This document shows, piece after piece, positions 34,802 through 44,538 of a DNA stretch of 64,000 nucleotides (position 1 is its first letter; each line of letters starts with the position of its first letter). Origin of the DNA: Alitta virens. Taxonomy: Eukaryota; Annelida; Polychaeta; Phyllodocida; Nereididae. The stretch covers positions 6,351,501-6,415,500 of the forward strand of contig OW028577.1 of assembly GCA_932294295.1 (NCBI GenBank), given 5' to 3'. The position numbers were made by a program, and so were the translations under genes. The notes beneath the pieces were generated by a model. The model made no database searches. It was not told the origin of the DNA and worked only from the letters and a program-made list of their open reading frames with translations.

Positions 34802-36485
34802 GAAAGGGACAATCCAGAGTCACGTGATCAATGGCGGCACACTTATTACACCTGCCAGTGCTACGCAATGCTGAGGAGTCAAATGTCAAAACGTATAGCT
34901 CTTGGTTTAGCCTAGAAAACCTAAGTGACCTACGGACCCCAAGAGATCGGCGATGGCGGGTATCATACGTGAGGACAAATGGGATTTTAAACTTGTTAAA
35001 CATAGTAAGAATGAAAGAGCGATAATTCACCATTTCAACGAATACATCAAAACCAAAATGGCTACACAGGAGGAGCTCATAAGTTCCCCAGGCTTCAAGC
35101 CACTTAAAGGAATTAGAAATGGCTCTCTTACTTCTCTGATACTTAAAATTGACTACGCCATTAATATCAACCATACTATGCAGCTCGTCATTGTCGACTA
35201 CAGCACTGCTAATTAACTCGACAAGCTCAACGAACTCACCACTAATTGCGGACTCTCTGGTGCGATTGGCGACGTGCTCTGTCCCCGGAATGGCGACAAG
35301 CTCCATGTTGTGTCCGTGGGCACCTGGCCAAACTGCTTTATGATTGTTCATGGACTTGTCGACGCTGAAGTCTGATGTGTCGTACGTTCTCAGATCGATT
35401 GGAGGTGGAATAGCGCATCGTTCCTCGTTCGTACGCCTGTCATTCCAGGTATCTCCTTGGCCCAGGTTATGACGCCTCATCATCTCATGGAGTGACCTCT
35501 CTGGCTGGACGGGATGACGGTGGACAGCATACTTAGAGGGCCTTTCCTCATTCCATAACTTCTGGCTTGGAGACTCGGCATCGAACCCCGCGAAGCGAAC
35601 GCCCCGCTCACGCTCAAGCCATGCTTGACCACGTGCATTACTCTCTGGTATTCGGGCCCGGGAGGGCGAGGATTCTATCCTCCCAACAAAATCTCGACTT
35701 CTCACTTTCTCTCTCTCTGGCACGGGACTGAATTCTCTGGCTCTTTCTTGTCTGTAATGTGGCACTCTATCACAGTTTACGGGCTCACGTTTCTGTATAC
35801 TTTCTCTAAAATCTCGTGCCTCTCTCAATTCTCTCAAATCTCGTATTTCTCTCAATTCTCTCAGTTCTCTCCTCTCTCTCTCATCTCTCTCACGCATGTA
35901 CATGGGATTCTCCAACTCCCCACTCATGCTTCTTATGTAACTTTCACTTTCACAAGACCTTCTCGCCACCCTGTCTCGACCAGCGCTGTGGTCATTAACA
36001 TACAACGTATCAGCCTCTCTCTCTCGCACCTGATCTCTCTCATAACTGTATGGTGGCCTCACGAATCCGGCGAAGCCTTCATCGCCACCTAGGGCATAGC
36101 CTGCTACAGACAAACCTACCATTTGGTCACCCGCTAATGCTGAAAACTCAGTTCTGTGACACTTAGGTTGGGCAGGGCTAGCCAAGTATTCGCTCTCGCT
36201 CTCGCAGCTCCTCTTATCGTTATCACCTCGCCTCCCATCATGGCTCTCACCCGAGCCCAACATCTCGTCAACTGTAACATTCTGTTTACCGGACCCTTGA
36301 TTAGCTGAATCATCATCTTTTTGCTGGGCAATAGTCCTACTAACCGACAAAGACTGCTGGCACTTGCCTGGCCCATACGGGCCCAGATGACCTCGTATAG
36401 CACGCCCGCAGACTGAGCAACTTCTAGGCTTCTTCTTTGATCGAGTCTTAGACATCATGAATAATATGTTGAAAGATTTTTTCAA
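34572..36485 (-). CDS. Retrotransposon Gag-like protein with CCHC and CCCH zinc fingers
   Basis: The 637-residue frame begins with a Cys pair region (CSVCGRAIRGHLG, about residue 22). A long charged central part follows, including an Arg/Glu-rich repeat around residues 195-235 (RERDERERRELRELREIRDL) likely to form a helix or condensate-prone segment. Near the C-terminus are a zinc knuckle, C-x2-C-x4-H-x4-C (Cys546-Cys559), a CCCH finger C-x7-C-x5-C-x3-H (Cys590, 598, 604, His608), and two further CxxC pairs (610-613, 622-625). Knuckles of this kind bind RNA in retroelement Gag proteins. The CCCH finger is more usual in cellular RNA-binding proteins, so the pairing is notable. Position upstream of RT supports Gag. 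No protease was recognised. An earlier ATG is not available in frame downstream of the repeat. Confidence 0.85.
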   Translation of the reverse strand: MKKSFNILFMMSKTRSKKKPRSCSVCGRAIRGHLGPYGPGKCQQSLSVSRTIAQQKDDDSANQGSGKQNVTVDEMLGSGESHDGRRGDNDKRSCESESEYLASPAQPKCHRTEFSALAGDQMVGLSVAGYALGGDEGFAGFVRPPYSYERDQVREREADTLYVNDHSAGRDRVARRSCESESYIRSMSGELENPMYMRERDERERRELRELREIRDLRELREARDFRESIQKREPVNCDRVPHYRQERAREFSPVPEREKVRSRDFVGRIESSPSRARIPESNARGQAWLERERGVRFAGFDAESPSQKLWNEERPSKYAVHRHPVQPERSLHEMMRRHNLGQGDTWNDRRTNEERCAIPPPIDLRTYDTSDFSVDKSMNNHKAVWPGAHGHNMELVAIPGTEHVANRTRESAISGEFVELVELISSAVVDNDELHSMVDINGVVNFKYQRSKRAISNSFKWLEAWGTYELLLCSHFGFDVFVEMVNYRSFILTMFNKFKIPFVLTYDTRHRRSLGVRRSLRFSRLNQELYVLTFDSSALRSTGRCNKCAAIDHVTLDCPFRGPGQANDLSKFKKPGQVQTQGQSHNEVCYRFQDDKCKYGAKCSRKHVCAGCGGHEGFRICTKCCKSKQRPNNVPE

Positions 36486-36664
36486 TAACTCACTTCAACT
36501 ACGCACTTGTAATGCTTATTCGGTGGTGTGAAGAACAACCAGCTTTGTTGAATGGACGATGCGGATGTCTCAGAAGGCTTAGGAAGCTGTCGGTGCGTCA
36601 GGTCCTCGAGCACTCAGTGCGTTGGTGCGTGGTGCTGTGACAAACGATGGGATGAGCTGGACGA

Positions 36665-36834
36665 AACGAAGGAATGAAAGCGAATGACCACTTAGCCCTT
36701 GTCCCATAGTTTTATAGGGCTTGGAAAGGGATTAAAATGATATGCCTATGATTGGCCGATATGAGGAGTGCGGCGCCAGGAAAGGTGGGGAGCATTAATG
36801 CTTAACTAATTTTATATTAATAAAATATATTTAA
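36665..36834 (-). repeat. Split direct repeat A, 5' terminal copy
   Basis: 170-base partner of 31643-31812 and the element's 5' end in coding orientation. The outermost bases are ATTTAA (plus strand 36829-36834), the same hexamer as at 31149-31154. The Gag-like ORF starts 180 bases further in, so the promoter is probably in or just after this repeat. Confidence 0.95.
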
Positions 36835-37689
36835 TTGAATAACTAAGCAACAATAATGAAGATCGATTTGAAATGCCTGTAGTTATCTGAGGTTATCTGA
36901 TTTTAATATAACTGTAATAACTAGTCAACAATAACCACCAAGTGGAATTACTATGAATCAACTTATGAGTTTGCACTGAAACACTATACTGCAAAACAGT
37001 CAACATGGTCAATAAACTTTTTAAAGACATAATTTGAAAAGCATGGCATGGTCTACCATCCATATCTTGTGGAATTCTTTCTGATGATGGACACCACAAT
37101 CCTGCAAATGCAGCTTGTTTATGTAATTTAAATTTAACTTTTATTTTTATATTTTAAATCAGTATTTTACTTATTTCTTTTATACACTTGTTATTTGAGA
37201 CAGTCAGTGTCATTAACCTGCAGCTATAGTTTTGTCTTTTCAAACTGACTGTAAATAAAAGTATTGTATTATACTGTAGTGTATTGAATTCAGAAAGATC
37301 TTGCATGGTTGACTGAATTCTTGAGTTCCTGAGCCCACTTGTCCCCAAACGAGTCAGTGATCTGTGCCTTTTAAAGGCTTCAAATCGCAGTATTAGACCT
37401 GGGTGTGTCTTGAGCTGGAGCAACTGCCCATGTCTCATCACCGTATGTACGATTTTGATTCACATCCATGGGTTGTTGGTAAAGGAAATTTGAACATGTT
37501 TAATATTGTTTGTTCGATTGAGACATTTTGAGTGATGTCATTCATGTCAATGTCTCAATGCTACTGGGTCTGGAACTTAGTCAGCTTATATAACCAGCTG
37601 CCAGAGATAGAAATACCATAGACATTATAGATTCTAAAGAAAAATGTTTCTTCAAACTAAACACTATTTTTTTAGTCTAAGGTGGTTTA

Positions 37690-38370
37690 TTTGATATCAC
37701 TGTCATGGGCCAAAGTCACCCCATAGGTTGTGGTGACTTGGCCCACAATATTATACACGTACTAAAAACACATTCTCAATGGCATTACTTTGTTTTTAGT
37801 GATTGGGCTACTCCCGATGATTGTTCCTACTGTAGCTAAGTCAATTTCCATACAGTCGCTATAGGACCCATTTCCCTAATGTTCTTTTGTAAACTTGCAG
37901 TTCTGAACAGACAATATGCTATTTATCAGTCCGTGATTTACTAAAAATTATTGGCCCAAAGTCACCACTGTATGGGCCAAAGTCACCTCATGGATAAAAA
38001 AATGGTACATATCTATATGAAAATAAATTAATTCACCATAGAACCGGTTGTATGAAATGACCATAACATCCCTAATAACAATTCACAATTCAAATTCACT
38101 GGAAACAGTTTAGAAGTTACCCACTTTCGTTAAAGTTTCAGCTGTCTTTGTAAAGGTTTTTTCTAGGTGTAGACAGGAAGCATCAATTCTTTTGATCTTA
38201 CCTCTACTGTTGTTTAGAGATATATGCTGATTTTATAATCTAAATTAAACATTCTATACAATCACAACAACATATCACGTTACTGTTGTCGAGGTAAGAG
38301 AAGAAACCCCAATGAACTAAATTTTTAGGACTGGGCCAAAGTCACCTCCTAGGGCCAAAGTCACCCAATT
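37690..38370. repeat. Element with repeated GGGCCAAAGTCACC motif
   Basis: The phrase GGGCCAAAGTCACC or a close variant occurs near 37709, 37954, 37974, 38333 and 38353, and inverted (GGTGACTTGGCCC) near 37731. The motifs cluster at the two ends and the middle of a non-coding AT-rich stretch. Subterminal motif clusters are typical of non-autonomous DNA transposons, but outer inverted ends were not resolved. Confidence 0.5.
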
Positions 38371-38392
38371 CTATGGTAATGAAGTCCACACC

Positions 38393-38457
38393 ATGTTACA
38401 CATTTACCCCATGGGTGGGGTCTTTTATTTGCCTCAGCATAGACACAGAGTACAAGG
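38393..38457 (-). repeat. Dispersed repeat, copy 3
   Basis: Inverted copy of the family at 9222-9290 and 29160-29240: TCCACACCATGTTACACATT then TACCCCATGGGTGGGGTC. Confidence 0.65.
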
Positions 38458-40113
38458 TACCTCCAATTTAATGTCTCATGCGATCATCATGCAGCTGGAA
38501 ATTATAGCTCATGAAGTGTGTGAAATGTCGCGAGTGAAATGTATTTAATGTAGACAACTAGGTAAAACAAGCTTTAAAAATGTAAACATTATAATTCATT
38601 CTTTCTGAAGCATATTTCAATATTTTGTGGCTCTCCACACTTTCTGTACTTAAAAAAAAAAAAAAGGCAAGGATGTCATATTTGTGATGTTTATTACCAG
38701 TCACCAGGTGCATAACTAATTTATAATATATCCTCTTTTTTAGTCCTTTTTTTTTTGGTGAAAATTAAAAAAAAGTTTACTATTAAATTTGAATGTCTGG
38801 AAAACATGTTTAATGTTGCTTTCTGTATGGGACTAGAAGGCTCAATATGTTATTAAGATTTAATAGCTTGTGGTTCATAGTGGACCACAGTTGTGCCAGG
38901 CATCACAGGAAAGAATATTAACATTCTGATACATCTCAAGTTTACAAGTTTTATTTGGGGATAATGCCCAGCACAGTTGTTTAAGTATTATGCCTACTAT
39001 AACGAATAAGAAGAAATCGAAACGGAGATAATATAATCGATTCAAACAGCTAAAACTTACATAAATATATATGTAAACTCTCACTGAGCTGAAAAATGTC
39101 TGCCTTGCCTACAATTGCCGTTGTAATTAAGCTCAGGCTCTTTAATTAGCTGGGACTGAGCAAGGATGTCTTGATGGTGACGGCAATTTGTTTTATTTTA
39201 TTCAATCCATGGTCATACATGTCCTTTGCAAAAACTGCAAAAATGATCAACACAAAAACCATGAGGTGCTGGAAATCTCCACGGCAACAAAAACAATAAA
39301 GAAAGTTACTTCTATCAGTTGATGACAGAAATGACCAAAAGCTGACCGACAAGTAATGTAACTGATTTTAAAATACTGAATGGGCTCAAACTATGCAGGT
39401 TATTTTGAGATTAAGCCCCACCCCCCCCCCCCCCCCACTTTATTAGTATACCCCATTTGTGGAGTAGGCTAAGGGAAAGAGCAAGTGAGAGGTACACAAT
39501 GTACTACAAATAATGGCACACAAGACAAACATTTCTTATTTGATTTATATTCGTAAAATAGCACTACAGAAATATGGTTTGACTTTCTCAGAATTTTTGT
39601 TTCACAATTTCATGATTCATGAAGAGTTCAGTGAAAAGCGGGAATGAAAACTCATAGTTGTGTTGTTATAACTAGAAAAATTGTAAATTTGTGAATTTTA
39701 ACTGCATGTACAACAGTATTGATTTAGTCAATATTGTTCATGTATTTGTAAGTAAAAGCATTGCTCAACATCTGTGCCCATGTAATTTCAATTTGTGTAT
39801 CATTATTTAACAGTGTTTCCTTGAAAACTATTATAATTCAGGAATTAGCCTAGTATATCTTGTCAGACCACCTATACAAGCATTTTGTCGTTTATTCAGC
39901 ACAAAGGAATTAACTCATGGATGGAAATGTTGCAGCTACACAGACTACCGTAACATTACATTCCTCTGTAGCATTATCCTAAACAAATTTTTAATATAAT
40001 GATGCACTGTTAATCATTTGTTAGTAACGATCTGTCTACAATATCTACATCATAGTACATGAGGTCTTATATTTATTTTGCAGAGTCTATCTGAGAACAG
40101 ACCAGAAACAGAA

Positions 40114-43100
40114 ATGAAACAGAAAACGGAAGCTCCTAAAATGAAGGGGGTGGAGGAGCGTTTGGAAGACCCGACCTCTAAGCGACCCTTTCACCCTTTG
40201 GTGTGGCAGATGATGATGATGGCTGGGTATGTCATACAATATGTTATGAATGGTATTTTGACAGGGATAATTTATATTAGTCTCCAAACAATGTAAAGCA
40301 TTAAAATAGTATATAAATTGTCAAATACGTCAATAATTCATTTTGGTGGCTTTTAAGACCTCAGAATGTGTGTAATCCAACCACCTGGTGGCACCAGTAA
40401 TCTTTGGATGTTCTGTGATAATTTAGCTGATTAGTAGGATTAAACTAAAGAGTATCAACTAAAAGAGACGATAAATAACAGATTAATATTGACTACTTGG
40501 GCAATTACACAACAGAACCCAAGATACATTAATCAAAGAAACGGGTATTAATAAATTTCTTTCTTCGTTGGTTTCTGTGGTTTCTCAAAGACTGTTATTA
40601 ATAGTAATAGTAAAGTTGTATATTTGTATGAATGGTACTTTTCTGGTTTGCAGGGTTCTTATATATGGTTCATACACCATATTTGTTCATCTCTGTGAAG
40701 TTGATGGCAAAATACCATTTAGTTCTGCATCCATGGTGCTTGTGACGGAAATCGTAAAGGTATCATATTTATGTGTATCCAGTGTCCACCTTTAATCATG
40801 TTCTTTGTACTTTTATTTACTATAAGACTCTTAGTAGAGTGTAACCAGCAGTCAGATAGATTATCAGAATTAAGATAATGCCGACCTCTGGGGCAAGTTC
40901 CCCAGAAATCAGAGTCGTCTGAGTCTGATTTGGTGCCCTTGAGTTGCGTTCCAATGCCTTAACCATTGGACTAATATATTAGAATGGTAATGGGGAGAAA
41001 AAGTACCACAAGAAGTCATTGACACTGTAGCAGATAAGTATTGTTTGATGACGTCATCTATTCTGTGATGTCATCCATGCAACAATGGTGTAGTGACATC
41101 ATCTCATCAGCTCATTGTCTTTTTATGTACTACGGTCGTAGTGCCCCCTGTAGGCTCTGTTACTTTGCTCCCCATTGCTTGTAAATACACTGTACACTGA
41201 TAATAGATTTGCATCTCACTCTTTGATTTTATTTTCAGTTGATTCTGTCCATAATCATGTTCATGCCAGAGGTGAGAGAGAAAGGCTTCCAGCTGCCCAC
41301 CTTCTCGTTTATCCTTCCATTTTCTGTTCCTGCAATTCTTTATTGTCTTAATAACAACATAGCAGTTCATATGCAGCTCCAGATGGACCCGGCCACATAT
41401 CAGGTAAGCTGTATGACCGGCACTATTCCACAGTAGCTAGTTTCCCTTACCAATAAGCTTCTGGTAGCCCACTTTGATTATATTGTAAACTCGGCATGTA
41501 AGAAAGAAAGTGTGGTAGTACAATAGAGTCTTTTTACTGAGCAGTCCAGAATTCAGAAGGACATAAGTCTTTCATCTCTTCTTATTACTCGTTTTGGTTT
41601 CCCGACATAGTAGGTCATAACTAACTGATCCATAAATATAATTTTCTCAGGAAGAAAGCGGAAATCATTTGAATGATAGGATGTCAATATACATTAAAAT
41701 GCACTAAAAATACTGCTGCTAGGATGCACTTTGCTTCAGTCAATCACAATCAAGGGCGGGCACTTTTTTTAGCCAATAGAATTGCAGTATTCTGTCTTAG
41801 CCACCTGGTAGAAATATAGTGAAAATTCTGTGAAAATCCACTATTGGAAATTTTCATTCACAAGTTACTAATAAAAGACTGGCTTCATTTATTACAGGTA
41901 CTTGGTAACTTGAAGATATTATCAACAGCTTTTTTGTACAGAATTATAATAAAAAGGTGAGTAAAGTTATTGTGTTAGATTTGTTTGTAGATGCTTTCTG
42001 TTTATGTTACTGCTGTTCAGAAATTCATTTGCTGATTTTTGTGCAATCTTTAATTGCAGACCCATCACAGGAATTCAGTGGGTAGCGCTGACAATTCTAG
42101 CCTCGGCTGGAGCATGCAATAGGTGATTTAAAATTTGTTAAACTGTCCGTTCTTGTTTAGTGAAGCTTCCTATTTCTGGTTAGTCTGAATAGATGCCTTA
42201 ACATCTAAAATTTGCATTTTAAGTTGATTTATTATTTCAGCTACGGAGGTTTAATGGCGGACCAGAATGAGCATTCTGCTGGCAGAATCCATATTACGGT
42301 CAAAGGGCTGGTCATGATCTCAGTGTACTGTTTTATCTCTGGAAGTGCTGGTGTCTACACTGAATACATACTCAAGAAGAAATATGAGGTATGTGTGGAT
42401 GGTCATGGTGGCTTGTTAAAGAACCGGCTTTTGTTTAACTGGTGTGTTGTTATCTAAACCGGAACAAGTGAGTGCCAGAACGGGGTGTCAGCTGCCCCCA
42501 CCTGCCCACCCCCCATTTGCCCTGGCCAAGAATAGTATAGAATAATATTTTATCAAAATCTCATCTCAACATAACATAGCATGAAAACAAATAAAGCAAC
42601 AATTAAAAATGCTGAGCCACTCAAAAGCCTTCTGAGTAACTAAATATTTATACGATAAAAACAAGTGCAATTTATTGACTAGATTAAAAATGATTGCACA
42701 TAAAAACCAAATAAATTAAATTGATAACATAAAAGAGTCAGTACAAAATACAACTAGGGCTCTGTATCGTTTGATTCAAACGATACGATATGCATCATCG
42801 ATACACTCATTCGATACACGATACGTATCGGCGATGCATATTCATAGCTATATATAAGTAAAAATTTATTATTCAAATAGGACGTTTAGGGAATTGGACA
42901 TTTCAGGTGTGGACGTTTTGGTTGTCAGACGTTTTGACTTGATACTGCTCCAAGCAAGCTAATTACTTATTGGCTGTTGTATTTTGGGTCTACTCATTTC
43001 GACCAATCACAGCGCATAACACAAAGTAATCAAAATGGCGGTTGTCACTGATAATCACGACGATCTTAGCTACGTTTTGAAAGGAAATTGGTTTATATTT

Positions 43101-44538
43101 TGCATCTTAGGGACAGAATAACTATATATTGCTTTACCGATATGATACCGAAAATCACACGTTGTATACCGGTTCTTTTATCGATTGCTTTTTACCGGTG
43201 TGACCGATAATCACCGAACCGGTGTAGAGCCCTAAATACAACATGCCCTTAAATAACGTCCGATTAAATTAAGAATTATTATTAAAATTGATAGTTACCC
43301 CACTGTTTAATAATAAATATCAAAACTGTTTTAATAATAAATATCAAAACTGTTTTAATGAGACCTACATTCACCTGTCAGTCAAAAGGTGACATGAAAT
43401 AAATATATTCATTGTTGTGCCAGTCGGATATGATAAAACCCTGGGCACATTATGACACCCTGACAGTATAATTAGTAAAAGACTTTTGTTTTTTTATTGC
43501 AGACTTCTATACATGTCCAAAATGGTCTTCTGTACACATTTGGAATCATCTTGAACGCATCTGGCTGGTTATACGGTGCCTTATCTTCTGGGAGTGAAGG
43601 TAAGGAAATACAAATATGTGAATTGATTGTGATTGCCCCAAAAATGATAGTACAATCGTGAAAATATATCGCATACAAAAAAAAACTTGTAGTGAGTCCA
43701 CGACCCAGATACACTTAAAGGTTGATAAATCAGATACTTATTGTATTAGCTATAATTCATAATTATTTAATATTTAGCCTTCCACTACACCATTGCTTCC
43801 AAGCTGTGGGACAAGTTGTGTGTAAATGTCTATTTTACAGATCCCAGGTGTATATTATTATACATGCGTTGGATTCCAATAGGAGTTTTAAATCCTTAAT
43901 TTAATCATTGAACAAGCTGTGTCCAAATTTTTTTACACAAGTGGTATTTAATCATCTTAAGTATTGATATTTGTCATGTGTCATCTTTCATACAAAAAGC
44001 TCCAGCATGAAATTTAAAGAAAATTGGTACTTATGTGTGTCTGAACTTTACCGTATTTTTAACTGACAGAAGTTTTTCAAGTGTATGCATTCAGAGGTAT
44101 TATTCATGAAAAATTTCATACATGTGTTATTTAGCATTGTGCCAAACATATACAGAGAATAGTTTTGTAATTTAGTCAAAGCAGATTTACAGCAGTAATA
44201 TCATGATTGTATTAAATTATGGTATTAATTGATAATTAATTGATATATTGCAATGTGTTATGTGTTCTGTAATTTTTTGATTGGCAGGGAGCTTCAACCT
44301 GTTTCATGGATATTCCGTCTTCACCTGGCTGCTGATTGCTACGCAGGCAATGAGTGGACTCATCATGTCAGCCATTTTCAAACATGGCAACAATATCACA
44401 AGGCTTTTCCTGATCTCATGCGCAATGCTTGTGACCACTGTTCTCTCAATGCTTATCTTCAACTTGCAACTGAATTTTTTCTTCTGCGCTGCTTTTGTTC
44501 TCGTAATTATTGCATTGGCATTATATCACATTACGTAA
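40114..44538 (+). CDS. SLC35A4: SLC35A4, Golgi nucleotide-sugar-transporter-family protein
   Basis: Eight exons join in frame: 40114-40226 (exon starts at 40084), 40654-40759, 41239-41403, 41898-41956, 42060-42122, 42241-42388, 43503-43599, 44288-44538. The 333-residue product is close to human SLC35A4 (324). Recognisable blocks are HLCEVDGKIPFSSAS, LYCLNNNIAVHMQLQMDPAT, the adjoining YQVLGNLKI, SAGVYTEYILKK, NGLLYTFGIILN and FKHGNNITRLF. Hydrophobic segments fit the ten-helix SLC35 transporter fold of the Golgi. Vertebrate SLC35A4 has been linked to CDP-ribitol delivery for dystroglycan glycans, but substrates in invertebrates are open. The start chosen is the ATG at 40114; an upstream coding exon is not excluded because the exon is open to its acceptor. 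The vertebrate coding region is in one exon, unlike this one. An AATAAA at 46381 may end the mRNA. Confidence 0.93.
40905..40985 (-). repeat. tRNA-derived SINE fragment
   Basis: On the minus strand TAGTCCAATGGTTAAGGCAT resembles a tRNA box A region, followed by a degenerate box B-like GGCACCAAATCAGACTC. It shares the GGTNAAGGCATT core with 16612-16690. Located in an SLC35A4 intron. Confidence 0.45.
41521..41846 (+). mobile_element. MITE family, copy 1
   Basis: A ~326-base element begins CAATAGAGTCTTTTTACTGA and ends GTGAAAATCCACTATTG, so its ends are imperfect inverted repeats. A second copy lies inverted at 57304-57630, sharing GAATTCAGAAGGACATAAGT and many other blocks. Only non-coding sequence is inside. 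It sits in the SLC35A4 intron before the 41898 exon. Confidence 0.85.
42755..43234. mobile_element. hAT-type MITE with 8-bp target duplication
   Basis: The element begins TAGGGCTCTGTATCGTTTGA and ends GGTGTAGAGCCCTA. It is flanked on both sides by AATACAAC (42747-42754 and 43235-43242), a perfect 8-base duplication. TAGGG-type ends and an 8-base duplication define the hAT superfamily. There is no transposase ORF. It sits in an SLC35A4 intron. Confidence 0.92.
43310..43362. repeat. Short tandem duplication, ~24 bp x 2
   Basis: TAATAATAAATATCAAAACT followed by GTTT occurs twice in a row in the SLC35A4 intron, shortly after the hAT element. Confidence 0.85.

Larger units (their letters stand above)
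31149..36834 (-). mobile_element. Ngaro-like tyrosine-recombinase retrotransposon, apparently complete
   Basis: The 5.7-kb element encodes three ORFs on the minus strand in the order Gag-like, RT/RNase H, tyrosine recombinase. It is bounded by split direct repeats. In coding order the layout is repeat A (36834-36665), ORFs, repeat B (31935-31807), repeat A again (31812-31643), a 365-base unique segment, and repeat B again (31277-31149). The two A copies (170 bases) and the two B copies (129 bases) each differ by one base. This A-ORFs-B-A-B order is the hallmark of PAT/Ngaro elements, which integrate by a circular intermediate and site-specific-type recombination, without target duplication. 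No methyltransferase domain is seen, which favours Ngaro over DIRS/PAT. ATTTAA is common to both ends and the internal A/B junction. Near-identical repeats and intact ORFs imply recent insertion. Confidence 0.93.
36835..40083. other. Intergenic between retrotransposon and SLC35A4
   Basis: No protein exon was recognised. It contains the GGGCCAAAGTCACC-rich element (37690-38370), an inverted dispersed-repeat copy (38393-38457) and a poly(C) run at 39420. The 5' untranslated exon(s) and promoter of SLC35A4 should lie here but could not be placed. Confidence 0.45.

Noticed and set aside
33323..36092. Several plus-strand open frames up to 155 residues
   Set aside because: They are antisense shadows of the retrotransposon ORFs, with no recognisable protein of their own.
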